Part shown: positions 1-7,943 of the stretch, one piece after another
Layout of the letters: each line of letters begins with the position of its first letter
Position numbering within the stretch: position 1 is the first letter of the stretch
From: CALARM01 sp964431735
GTDB lineage: Bacteria; Vulcanimicrobiota; SpSt-956; JAKJGF01
Length of the DNA: 38,093 bases
Direction: 5' to 3'
NCBI GenBank assembly: GCA_964431735.1
Contig: CAYSLJ010000059.1
Location: 1 to 38,093, forward strand
Notes under the pieces: generated by a model
What the model saw: only the letters and a program-made list of their open reading frames with translations
What the model was told of the DNA's origin: nothing
Database searches by the model: none
Position numbers and translations under genes: made by a program

Positions 1-55
1 TCCGGCCAGGGACAGGTTTTAATATGGGTACTAACTTATTTGGAGCGGTACTTAG
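1..55 (+). repeat. Right arm of a long inverted-repeat element (partial)
   Basis: Bases 34-55 are identical over 22 bp to 9401-9422, the right end of the inverted-repeat element at 9211-9417. Both copies end CGGTA followed by CTTAG. The left part of this copy lies outside the window. It is non-coding and probably the edge of a dispersed MITE-like element. Confidence 0.7.
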
Positions 56-87
56 GAATAGAATTTTATTAATTGTCTCTTTCCTCG

Positions 88-115
88 CGTTACGTGTTAC
101 GCGTTACGCGTCACG
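88..115. repeat. Heptamer array, 4 units of CGTNACG type
   Basis: Four consecutive 7-bp units are seen: CGTTACG, TGTTACG, CGTTACG, CGTCACG. Short flanking arms (attgtctc at about 69 and gagacagt at about 129) form an imperfect inverted repeat around the array. It lies upstream of the P-type ATPase gene. Confidence 0.85.
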
Positions 116-253
116 ATTTAATATATTTGAGACAGTTATTTAATTATCGTTCCTTATGATTTCCTGATGATTTACTTTAATTCCCATAACAGCTCCCTGA
201 AAAATAAACTTTATTACCCTGTTTGCCAAAAATTCAAATGGAGGCTATTTTAA

Positions 254-2968
254 ATGGAACAGAAAACACATGCTCTCAGATTATATGAAGAACCCTGGTA
301 TTCTATGGATGAAAAATCTGTATATGATGAATTGAAAAGCAGTATAAACGGTCTGAATACGGAAGACGTTTCCCATAGACTGACTGTTTACGGCCAGAAC
401 ATATTGCCTGCCAGAGTTCCTCCAACCATAGCGGCAATATTCTTTCATCAATTGATAAATCCCCTTATATTTATACTGATTGCTGCTGCCATAGCATCTC
501 TTGCAATCGGAGACAGCAAAGATGCTATATTTATAATGATTGTAATACTTCTGAACAGTGTAATAGGCACATATCAGGAATATAATGCAGAAAAAAGTGC
601 GAGCCGCTTGCAGAATATGATAAAGATAAAAGCAAAAGTACGGCGTAATAAAAAAGAACAGGAAATAAGTTCTGAAGACCTTGTGCCGGGAGACATAGTT
701 CTCCTTGAGTCAGGGGTAAAAGTGCCTGCAGACCTCCGTTTGATACAGGTAAATAACCTTACTGCAGATGAGAGTTTCCTTACAGGAGAATCTATTGCTT
801 CTGAAAAAACCATTGCTATTCTGGATAGAGATACAGGTGTAAGTGAAAGAAAAAATATGGCTTTTGCCGGGTCAATGGTCACTTCAGGAAGAGGAACAGG
901 AATTGTTGTTGGTACAGGCCTTGAAACACAGGTAGGTATGATAGCAAAAAAAATCGCCACATCAGAAAGCGGGAAACCTCCTCTCCTGTTAAGGATGGAA
1001 AAATTTACAAAACAGATAAGCATTATAGTAATTTTTATCAGTATTATTCTGTCATCAGTGCTCATGTATCAGGGGCTTAAAGCATCGGAAATTTTCTTTG
1101 CCGTAGTGGCTCTTGCTGTTTCAGCCATTCCTGAAGGACTGCCTGTTGCACTCACTGTTGCTCTTTCCATTGCAACCCAGCGTATGGCAAAGAGAAATGT
1201 TATAGTCAGAAAACTTACCGCCGTTGAAAGCCTCGGCAGTTGTACTGTTATAGCCAGTGATAAAACGGGAACCCTTACGGTAAACCAGCAGACAGTTCGC
1301 AGGATAGTGCTTCCTGACGGGCATGTATTCACCATTTCCGGCGAAGGTTATAACGGCGAAGGAGAAATCAGTCGTGAACAAAAAGAAGATAGTGAAGCAC
1401 CATGGAAAGGACTCAAAAAACTGGCTGAATTATCCGTAATAGCAAATGAAGGGTCTCTGACAAAAGAACAGGACGGATGGAACTATCACGGTGATGCCAT
1501 AGACGTAGCTTTTCTCGGTCTGGCCTGTAAAGCCGGTATCAACATAGAAACCTTCCGCAATAATATTAAACTCTGCGGAGAAATACCATATGAATCAGAA
1601 CATAAATTTTCTGCTACCTTTTATAAAGAAAACAATAAAATTTTTGTTGCTGTCAAAGGTGCAGTAGAGACTGTTTTAAATTTTTGCACTATGGTAAACG
1701 GAGAACATGTTGAACTGAACACAGAAAAAATAGAAAATCAGGCAGAAGAAATGGCATCAAAGGGTCTCAGGGTTCTCGCCGTTGCAGGAGGAGAATATAA
1801 AGGAAATGAAAAGAAAGACATCTATGAAATAAGTGACTTGAAAGAACTGGTTTTTTACGGACTTGCAGGCTTTATAGATCCTTTAAGACCTGAAGCCATT
1901 GAAGCAGTAAATAAATGTAAACATGCAGGAATAAAAGTAATAATGATTACAGGCGATCATCCTTCCACTGCCTCTGCTATTGCAAAGGAACTGGGTATAT
2001 CGGGAGAAGAACAGAACACTGTTACAGGCCGGCAATTAAGTGAATCAGGAACACCTGACAGTCCAGCCTTTGAACAGCTTGTATGTTCATCGAATGTATT
2101 TGCAAGGGTTTCACCGACACAGAAGCTTGAAATTGTTGATATGTTGATGAAAGAGGGAGAATTTGTTGCAGTAACAGGAGACGGAGTAAATGATGCTCCC
2201 GCTATGTCACGGGCCAATATCGGTGTTGCCATGGGTTCAGGTACAGATGTGGCAAAAGAAATCAGTTCTATGATCGTAGCAGATGACAATTTCTCCTCTA
2301 TAGTTTCAGGTGTTGAAGAAGGAAGATTTGCCTATGATAATGTAAGAAAAGTAATTTATCTGCTTATATCTACAGGAGCGGCAGAAATTATATTATTTTT
2401 TGCTTCTGTCCTTGCCGGTCTTCCTCTGCCATTACTGGCTGTACAGTTACTATGGCTGAACCTTGTTACAAACGGCATACAGGATGTAGCTCTTGCCTTT
2501 GAGGGTGGAGAGCCGGGTGCCATGAAAAGAAAGCCCAGGAAGACAGATGAAAAAATATTCAATCCTCAGATGGTCAATCAGACACTGGTATCGGGACTTG
2601 CTATAGGAGTGACTGCCTTTATTTCATGGTACTGGCTTATAAAAAATCAAGTAATGGATGAAACTTCTGCCAGAAATATTATTCTCTTACTTATGGTATT
2701 AATGCAGAATTTCCATGTATTTAACTGCCGTTCTGAAGCTACGTCAGTCTTTAAGGTACCTCTGAGCCGTAATTATATACTCATACTGGGAGTAATACTG
2801 GCACAGGGAATACATATCTTGAGTTTATTCTTACCTTTTATGCAGAGAATTTTATATGTAAAAGCAGTGACATTTACCGAATGGTCAATTGTTTTACTGA
2901 TAGCTGCAATCATTTTAATAGTTATGGAGATTTTTAAGATAATAAATAATTATGCTTCAAAGAGATGA
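254..2968 (+). CDS. P-type cation-transporting ATPase (P2A/SERCA-like)
   Basis: Inner-membrane ATP-driven cation pump. The 904-residue length matches the P2 family. Visible in order: an N-terminal cation-ATPase domain, the actuator motif LTGES, the M4 motif AIPEGLP, the phosphorylation motif DKTGTLT with Asp336, the hinge motif TGDGVNDAP near residue 643, and about six C-terminal membrane helices. Start choice: GGAG at 241-244 lies about 9 bases before the ATG. Aligned by eye to SERCA, M4 Glu, M5 Glu, M6 Asn and M6 Thr of the calcium sites are kept. The M5 Asn is Gly (LISTGAAE) and the M6 Asp is Asn (NLVTNG), so the transported ion is uncertain; calcium is only the default guess. The next gene overlaps its stop, which suggests co-transcription. 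Confidence 0.95.
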   Translation: MEQKTHALRLYEEPWYSMDEKSVYDELKSSINGLNTEDVSHRLTVYGQNILPARVPPTIAAIFFHQLINPLIFILIAAAIASLAIGDSKDAIFIMIVILLNSVIGTYQEYNAEKSASRLQNMIKIKAKVRRNKKEQEISSEDLVPGDIVLLESGVKVPADLRLIQVNNLTADESFLTGESIASEKTIAILDRDTGVSERKNMAFAGSMVTSGRGTGIVVGTGLETQVGMIAKKIATSESGKPPLLLRMEKFTKQISIIVIFISIILSSVLMYQGLKASEIFFAVVALAVSAIPEGLPVALTVALSIATQRMAKRNVIVRKLTAVESLGSCTVIASDKTGTLTVNQQTVRRIVLPDGHVFTISGEGYNGEGEISREQKEDSEAPWKGLKKLAELSVIANEGSLTKEQDGWNYHGDAIDVAFLGLACKAGINIETFRNNIKLCGEIPYESEHKFSATFYKENNKIFVAVKGAVETVLNFCTMVNGEHVELNTEKIENQAEEMASKGLRVLAVAGGEYKGNEKKDIYEISDLKELVFYGLAGFIDPLRPEAIEAVNKCKHAGIKVIMITGDHPSTASAIAKELGISGEEQNTVTGRQLSESGTPDSPAFEQLVCSSNVFARVSPTQKLEIVDMLMKEGEFVAVTGDGVNDAPAMSRANIGVAMGSGTDVAKEISSMIVADDNFSSIVSGVEEGRFAYDNVRKVIYLLISTGAAEIILFFASVLAGLPLPLLAVQLLWLNLVTNGIQDVALAFEGGEPGAMKRKPRKTDEKIFNPQMVNQTLVSGLAIGVTAFISWYWLIKNQVMDETSARNIILLLMVLMQNFHVFNCRSEATSVFKVPLSRNYILILGVILAQGIHILSLFLPFMQRILYVKAVTFTEWSIVLLIAAIILIVMEIFKIINNYASKR

Positions 2969-2973
2969 TGTTC

Positions 2974-3285
2974 ATGAATAAAACAAATGTATGTGTTCTG
3001 CTGATATGCTCTACATTACTGGCCGGCACAGTAAATGTTTATTCTATGGATGAAGTACAGGCAATAGAGGTCGAAATCAATAAAACTTATAATTACTGGC
3101 CGGAAAATAAAGATAAATATAAATACGTAAGCAGCGGTAATGATTATTTTATCTTTAAGCCTGACATTTCTTTCAGAAGTAATACCTGGCCAGCTTCTTT
3201 CGTAATAATTCATGAAAGGCGCCTTGCAAAAGACGATTATGCCCTTGTAACACTTCTGTTCAATTATGAATGCACGTTCTGTTAA
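2974..3285 (+). CDS. Small secreted protein, apparently frameshifted at its 3' end
   Basis: Unrecognised. The preferred ATG at 2974 gives 103 residues with a clear signal peptide (MNKTNVCVLLICSTLLAG, likely cut near VYS). The mature part is rich in Tyr, Asn and Lys. An earlier in-frame ATG at 2965 overlaps the ATPase stop. The frame ends at 3285 (ECTFC), but the +1 frame from about 3266 continues to a stop at 3332-3334 and reads VKIYDHLPEEYKYIRWY, compositionally like the rest of the protein. The simplest reading is a one-base indel near 3260-3270, in the genome or the assembly. The product function is unknown and no domain is recognisable. A MITE-like repeat begins about 30 bases after the second stop. 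Confidence 0.6.
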   Translation: MNKTNVCVLLICSTLLAGTVNVYSMDEVQAIEVEINKTYNYWPENKDKYKYVSSGNDYFIFKPDISFRSNTWPASFVIIHERRLAKDDYALVTLLFNYECTFC

Positions 3286-3362
3286 AATTTACGATCATCT
3301 TCCTGAAGAATATAAATATATAAGGTGGTATTAACATTATTTATTAAAAATTAAATAAGGGT

Positions 3363-3467
3363 CTATACTTTTGCAGAATTTTGAAAAACCGTTGTCCCGT
3401 AAGGGCATCCCTCGCGGATGCCCCGCAAGGTAGAATAAGGCTTTGTTTAAAAAGTGCAAAAGTATAG
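3363..3467. repeat. MITE-like inverted-repeat element
   Basis: Perfect 13-bp inverted termini CTATACTTTTGCA (3363-3375) and its complement (3455-3467), with weaker pairing continuing inward. In the middle is a GC-rich hairpin, GGGCATCC-CTCGC-GGATGCCC (3404-3422 region). The element is about 105 bp and has no coding capacity. A 21-bp direct repeat at its left edge (3342-3362) recurs at 9291-9311 inside another inverted-repeat element. Confidence 0.65.
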
Positions 3468-3546
3468 TTTTAATACAATTTTACTATATGTATATATTTA
3501 CCATTATGATAAATTTCCCTTTAACTATGAATCAGAGAACCAACCT

Positions 3547-3915
3547 TTATCTGTCCAGTGATTTCATATATTCTTCTGCTGTACGATTACTGAAAACAGC
3601 TGCAATTATAAGTCCCCAGCAGAAGGCAGAAATAAAAGAATCAAGAACACCTGAGATCTGGTAAAAAACACTTATATTCCGGTTAGTCCATCCGTAATTC
3701 TGGCACATCAGCGGTATATACCAGTATAAAACAGAGAGAACAGCTCTTTTACAGATGAAAATACCCAGGGCTATAATGGTAAAAATACTGATTTTTGGAT
3801 AATTTCTCAAGTTCAAAATAGCTATAATAATACCTGCAAGCCATACAAGATAAAGAGGACTCTGCACCAGAAGGGATAATAATATTCCCGTAAAATCATT
3901 GCCTGATAAAGACAT
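3547..3915 (-). CDS. Small polytopic membrane protein, unknown function
   Basis: Start chosen at the ATG ending at 3915 because AAAGGAG sits 8 bases upstream; this gives 122 residues beginning MSLSGNDF. A longer in-frame version to 3948 lacks such a site. Three or four hydrophobic helices are visible (around LLSLLVQSPLYLVWLAGI, ISIFTIIALGIFI, a Trp/Tyr-rich central segment, and FISAFCWGLIIAAVF), with a short charged tail ending EEYMKSLDR. No family recognised. It is downstream of the small secreted gene at 4039-4437 on the same strand, with a hairpin between them. Confidence 0.65.
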   Translation of the reverse strand: MSLSGNDFTGILLSLLVQSPLYLVWLAGIIIAILNLRNYPKISIFTIIALGIFICKRAVLSVLYWYIPLMCQNYGWTNRNISVFYQISGVLDSFISAFCWGLIIAAVFSNRTAEEYMKSLDR

Positions 3916-3968
3916 ACAACAATCTCCTTTCCAGTTCTGTAATGGCAATGGCCTTTACCCTGACTATA

Positions 3969-4014
3969 AAGGAACTACCTGGCTCTTCAGAAATGAATGA
4001 CAGGTAGCTCTTTT
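3969..4014 (-). terminator. Hairpin between two minus-strand genes, possible terminator
   Basis: CTACCTG and CAGGTAG form a 7-bp perfect stem that extends imperfectly outward to about 11 of 14 pairs around a roughly 19-base loop. It lies just after the stop of the 4039-4437 gene. The T-run on the minus strand is weak, so termination is plausible but unproven. Confidence 0.4.
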
Positions 4015-4038
4015 ACAGTGATTGTCATAATAAAACAG

Positions 4039-4437
4039 CTATATATTACTCCGGAGCAAAATCCATTCTCCGCTATTGCCATTATCCTGCATCCATTCAC
4101 CTGATAATATCTTACCATCGGAAGACAGAGTAAATGTTGCGGTTCCATAAACATTATTCCAGGACTGGTAATAAGAAAAAGTAAGAGTTGAAGTAGAAGG
4201 ATTAAAAGTACCACCTTTAATCTGTCCTATCTTATCTTTCCCCTGTTCCCAGAAACCGGTTACAGATACTTTTTTATTATCTACAATAGCCTTATGTTTT
4301 AATGTCACGACCCCCCAATCTGATTGCCATTTACCGGCAACTCCCGGATTAGATGCTGCATTTACAGGCTGTGTATACATAGCAGATATTACCAGCACTA
4401 ATATAATTGTCATACAGATTTGTGCTCTTAAAAACAT
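4039..4437 (-). CDS. Small secreted beta-rich protein
   Basis: Start taken as the ATG ending at 4437, about 11 bases after AAGGAGG; the in-frame GTG at 4449 overlaps that ribosome site and is rejected. The product is 132 residues: a signal peptide (MFLRAQICMTIILVLVISAM, cleavage likely after VNA) and a mature domain of alternating strands rich in Gly, Trp, Ser and Thr. The pattern GKWQSDWG, VTGFWEQG, GTATFTLSSDG, SGEWMQDN suggests a small lipocalin-like or up-and-down beta-barrel domain often seen in exported bacterial proteins of unknown role. No catalytic residues are evident. It lies between the MFS gene and a small membrane protein on the same strand. Confidence 0.7.
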   Translation of the reverse strand: MFLRAQICMTIILVLVISAMYTQPVNAASNPGVAGKWQSDWGVVTLKHKAIVDNKKVSVTGFWEQGKDKIGQIKGGTFNPSTSTLTFSYYQSWNNVYGTATFTLSSDGKILSGEWMQDNGNSGEWILLRSNI

Positions 4438-4529
4438 AACAAAAACCACCTCCTTTCTTCTAAAAATGTAATTTTCATTCTTTTTTGTGACAAACTTTTT
4501 GCAATGATTGTTTCTTTATAATATTGAAA

Positions 4530-4552
4530 TAAAAAAACAACAATGATGTTGT
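4530..4552 (-). terminator. AT-rich hairpin with T-run after the MFS gene
   Basis: Read on the minus strand: ACAACA, a loop of about 4 bases, TGTTGT, then a TTTTTTATTT tract. It lies downstream of the MFS gene stop and upstream of the small secreted gene. The stem is short and AT-rich, so this is tentative. Confidence 0.4.
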
Positions 4553-4669
4553 AAGCAGTAGTGATTTCGTATAATTAATTATGTCGGCTAATAAAAAAAA
4601 TTTTCTTACCTGTTCGGAGAAATTTCCGTCAATATTTATATAAAAATCTTTCAATGCAAAGCGAAGAAA

Positions 4670-6109
4670 TCATAGATGTATCAGGGGCATATCTTCTTTC
4701 TTCATTTTTTTATCTTTTTTCCGTAAGGTAGAAAAGGAGAATAAGAGTCCTATAAATATAAAAATTGCTGCTCCTATATATACTGCCTGAAATCCTTTTA
4801 TTAAAACTTCAGGAGCAATTCCCGCCTGTGACAGACTTTTATCTGAATGAATATAAAATGAAAAAATATTCTCAAAAAAACATACTCCCAGTACCAGACT
4901 GAGCCTGTTAGTCAGATTAAAAACTCCTGATCCCGTACCCTGTTTATCCTTTGGCACAAAACTCATTACCAGATTATTATTCGGCGATGTAAACATGCCA
5001 AGAGAAATGGCAAGCAATATGAGGTAAACAATTACAGATATAATACCCGGTAAAGAAAGTGTAAAAGCAAAGACAAGACATGCACATAAACATGATAACA
5101 TGGCAAGAGAACATAATCTGGCAGGATTAATTTTATCAGATGCCCGGCCTGCGGCGGGAGCAACAAACATATAAACAACAGAATAAATCATAAGTACAAT
5201 TCCTGATATCTGGGGTTTAAGCCCTTTCAGCAGTTCCAGATAAAAAGGTATAATAAAACTGTGACCTGCAAGCAATATAAAGGCCATCATTCCTGTGATA
5301 CAGGTAAAGGTAAAATTTCTGTTACTTAAAATACTGAGATCCAGGAGAGGGTCAGGGTGTTTCCTTTCAAAATAAATCAATAAAGCCATTAAAATAAATG
5401 AAGAAGTAAGACAGGATATTATTACTATAGATGTCCAGCCGAATTCTTTCCCCTTGTTCAATGCAAAAAGCAGGAGAGAAACACTGAAAAAACTCAATAC
5501 AGCTCCCTTTATATCGAAGTTCAAAGGCTTCTTTTCTATCGCTTTTTTTCTTGAAGATACCTTTAAAGCCAGTATAATAGCCACTATACCTACAGGTATA
5601 TTAATCAGAAAGATCCATCGCCATGAAAAATAGCCTGTAAGCAGTCCACCAAGAGGAGCCCCAAGGGTAAGTCCCAGAGCAGAAGCAACAGAGAGATTGC
5701 CAAAAGCCCAGCCTCTGATGGAAGAAGGAATACGGCCTGAAATGACGGTAAAAGCAGTAATGTTCAAAATTGCCCCGCCTATACCCTGAATACACCGGGC
5801 TATATCCAGCATCAGAAGAGAACCGGCCATACTGCAGAAAAGAGAACCGGCCACAAAGGTAATCTGGCCTATAATAAATAAATTTCTTATACGTATTCTA
5901 TCCGAAAGTTTTCCGAAGATCAACATGGTACTCACAAGAAATAGAAGATAACAGAGGACAATCTCTGAAACCCTGCCTGTACTTACATTGAAATATGCCG
6001 ATATGGCAGGTAAAGAAATATTAACTATATATACATCAAGAGAACTCATAAAGGTTGCAAAACATACATTGAATACAAGCCAGAAATATTCTTTTTTTTG
6101 ATCTTCCAC
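4670..6109 (-). CDS. MFS drug/solute exporter, DHA2 (14-TM) family
   Basis: A 479-residue inner-membrane proton-coupled antiporter of the major facilitator superfamily. The N-terminal segment contains LDVYIVNISLP, matching the DHA2 motif in helix 1, and a GKLSDRIRIR loop between helices 2 and 3. Hydrophobic segments run the whole length, consistent with about 14 helices, and it ends in a Lys-rich cytoplasmic tail. The start is GTG (ending at 6109) with AAAGGAG six bases upstream. It is divergent from the acyl-CoA ligase gene across a 211-base spacer containing an extended -10 and a palindromic repeat. The substrate cannot be read from sequence. Confidence 0.9.
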   Translation of the reverse strand: MEDQKKEYFWLVFNVCFATFMSSLDVYIVNISLPAISAYFNVSTGRVSEIVLCYLLFLVSTMLIFGKLSDRIRIRNLFIIGQITFVAGSLFCSMAGSLLMLDIARCIQGIGGAILNITAFTVISGRIPSSIRGWAFGNLSVASALGLTLGAPLGGLLTGYFSWRWIFLINIPVGIVAIILALKVSSRKKAIEKKPLNFDIKGAVLSFFSVSLLLFALNKGKEFGWTSIVIISCLTSSFILMALLIYFERKHPDPLLDLSILSNRNFTFTCITGMMAFILLAGHSFIIPFYLELLKGLKPQISGIVLMIYSVVYMFVAPAAGRASDKINPARLCSLAMLSCLCACLVFAFTLSLPGIISVIVYLILLAISLGMFTSPNNNLVMSFVPKDKQGTGSGVFNLTNRLSLVLGVCFFENIFSFYIHSDKSLSQAGIAPEVLIKGFQAVYIGAAIFIFIGLLFSFSTLRKKDKKMKKEDMPLIHL

Positions 6110-6183
6110 AGTTTACTCCTTTATACACTAAACATCTTTATTTTTTTGTATATTTGACATTATATACAAAACATCCTCTAATA

Positions 6184-6192
6184 TGTTATAAT
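6184..6192 (+). promoter_or_regulatory. Extended -10 promoter (TGTTATAAT)
   Basis: TG, one base, then a perfect TATAAT at 6187-6192 gives a sigma70 extended -10 in front of the acyl-CoA ligase gene. No good -35 at 17 bp. Transcripts would start near 6199 and carry the palindromic repeat at 6202-6290 in their 5' leader. Confidence 0.5.
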
Positions 6193-6201
6193 TTACGTAA
6201 T

Positions 6202-6290
6202 TTACTGACCTGACCACAAACATGTAATAAATGTTTTCCTCCCATGACGCGTCACGAGAGGAAATGTGTATTTTTCATGCTCACTACATT
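6202..6290 (+). repeat. Composite palindromic repeat (copy A)
   Basis: Left arm TTTACTGACCTGACC at about 6200, then ACATGTAATAAATGTTTTCC, two heptamers (CATGACG, CGTCACG; 6243-6256), and a right arm with TTTTCATGCTCAC. It is related to the copies at 9069-9170 and 11703-11804. It lies between the promoter and ribosome site of the acyl-CoA ligase gene. Confidence 0.7.
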
Positions 6291-6320
6291 AAAATTTATC
6301 AACAGACAGGAGAAAAAATT

Positions 6321-7832
6321 ATGTTAATGTATGAACTTTACAGAGAAACCCTTCAAAAAAATCCGGAAAAAACAGCAATTATATGTAATGAAAAAACCTG
6401 TACATATAAGGAACTGGATGAAAGAGTAAAGAATTTTGCATTCACCCTGATGGATAAAGGTATAAAAAAAGGCGACAGAGTGGCACTTTTTATGCATAAC
6501 TCCATAGAAATAATAGAACTTTATTTTGCCTGTTTCCGTATTGGTGCAATAGCAGTACCGATCAGTGTATTATATAAAGAGCCTGAAATAATTTATGCTG
6601 CCAATCACTGTCAGTGTAAAATGTTAATTGCAGGAAAAGATGATTATGCAACGGTAAAAAATATAAAACATTCAGTTCCTTCACTTGAAAAAATACTGGC
6701 AATCGGTTCTTCATGGGATGAATCCATAAAAGAGTGGCATAAAGAAGCTGAATGTCCGTCTGTTGAGACAGACGACCCTGCAGTTATACTTTATACATCC
6801 GGCAGTACCGATAGACCCAAGGGGGTAACTCACACAAACTCCTCTCTGTTTAACTCGGCAATTAACAAGAGTGCTGCTATGGAAATAGAGGAAAGTGATA
6901 TGGTTATAATAGGAACATATCTGTGTCATGTATCGGGACTTATAGGGACAGCTATTCCTGCTCTGTACAGAGGAGCAACAATATTAATTATAACCACATC
7001 AACTCCCGGTATTTATTTGAATTTAATAGAAAAATACAGAGTAACTCATGCCCTTACACTTCCTGTTCAATTACAGGAATTACTGGATCATCCTCTTTCG
7101 AGAAAAACAGACTTTACTTCTATAAAATATATGCTCTGCGGCGGAGATGCTTTAACAGATCATCTGCGCAAACTTTTCTTTGAAGTAACAGGATTTGAAC
7201 TTTCAGAAGGTTTTGGTGCAACCGAGTGTGAAGGGTTTATGATAAATCCGAGAGGAAAAACAAAGAGAGGTTCTATGGGCTTACCCATTCCGGGTACAGA
7301 GGTCAGACTTATAGATGGTAAAGGGAATGATGTTATGAAAGGGGATACAGGTGAAATCCTGGTAAAAAGCAAAGCCCTGATGGCAGGTTACTGGAATGAT
7401 CCGGAAAACACAGGGAAATCCATTATAGATGGGTGGTATCATACGGGTGATCTTGCAAGACAGGATGAAGATGGTTATTATTATTTTACAGGCAGGATTA
7501 AACAGATGATTGTCCACTGTGGAGGCAATATGTCTCCTGGAGAGGTAGAAAATGCAATAAATGAGCATCCCGGGGTAAAAATGAGTGGAGTGGCAGGTAT
7601 CCGGGACGGAGTAAGCGGCCAGAGCGTTCTTGCCTTTATAGTTCCGGACAAAAGCCGGAATAATATTCCCGATGAGAAAGAACTTAAAACATTTATCTCT
7701 GAGAAACTATCAGACTACAAAGTACCTGAACACTGGAAATTTGTAGATAAACTCCCTCTTAATGCTATGGGAAAAATAGACAGAAGAAAACTCAATGAAA
7801 TAGCAGAACAATATAATTGTTCCGTAACATAG
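6321..7832 (+). CDS. AMP-dependent acyl-CoA synthetase (class I adenylate-forming)
   Basis: Activates a carboxylic acid with ATP to an acyl-adenylate and then an acyl-CoA, in the cytoplasm. The start at 6321 is supported by AGGAGA at 6308-6313; an upstream in-frame ATG at 6231 lies inside a repeat and is rejected. This gives 503 residues. Motifs: phosphate loop YTSGSTDRPKG (about 157-167; the usual TG is TD), GFGATE (about 298), YHTGDLARQDEDGYYYFTGR (about 373-392) and the C-terminal catalytic Lys region NAMGKIDRRKL. Length and motifs resemble medium/long-chain or CaiC-type CoA ligases, but the acid cannot be determined. The nearby CoA-transferase and hydrolase suggest a common route. Confidence 0.92.
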   Translation: MLMYELYRETLQKNPEKTAIICNEKTCTYKELDERVKNFAFTLMDKGIKKGDRVALFMHNSIEIIELYFACFRIGAIAVPISVLYKEPEIIYAANHCQCKMLIAGKDDYATVKNIKHSVPSLEKILAIGSSWDESIKEWHKEAECPSVETDDPAVILYTSGSTDRPKGVTHTNSSLFNSAINKSAAMEIEESDMVIIGTYLCHVSGLIGTAIPALYRGATILIITTSTPGIYLNLIEKYRVTHALTLPVQLQELLDHPLSRKTDFTSIKYMLCGGDALTDHLRKLFFEVTGFELSEGFGATECEGFMINPRGKTKRGSMGLPIPGTEVRLIDGKGNDVMKGDTGEILVKSKALMAGYWNDPENTGKSIIDGWYHTGDLARQDEDGYYYFTGRIKQMIVHCGGNMSPGEVENAINEHPGVKMSGVAGIRDGVSGQSVLAFIVPDKSRNNIPDEKELKTFISEKLSDYKVPEHWKFVDKLPLNAMGKIDRRKLNEIAEQYNCSVT

Positions 7833-7850
7833 AAAGGGGGAGCATACCCA

Positions 7851-7940
7851 GGTGAGCATGATAATACATATAGATTTATCGTAACGGGTAATGCGTTACG
7901 GGAGGAAATTTTTTATTATATGCTTATGCCGGGTCAGTAA
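7851..7940 (-). repeat. Composite palindromic repeat (copy B)
   Basis: Minus-strand orientation: GGTGAGCATGATAATAC, a heptamer core CGTAACG, GGTAATG, CGTTACG (7880-7900), then GGGAGGAAATTTTTTATTA and TGCTTATGCCGGGTCAGTAA. The outer arms are inverted copies. It fills the gap between the CoA ligase and the solute-binding-fold gene. Confidence 0.75.
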
Positions 7941-7943
7941 AAA

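Noticed and set aside
6154..6192. TTGACA plus TATAAT promoter
   Set aside because: The spacing is 27 bases, far from 17; only the extended -10 was kept.
6231..6320. Extended N-terminus of the acyl-CoA ligase
   Set aside because: This stretch is part of the composite palindromic repeat; a good ribosome site precedes 6321.
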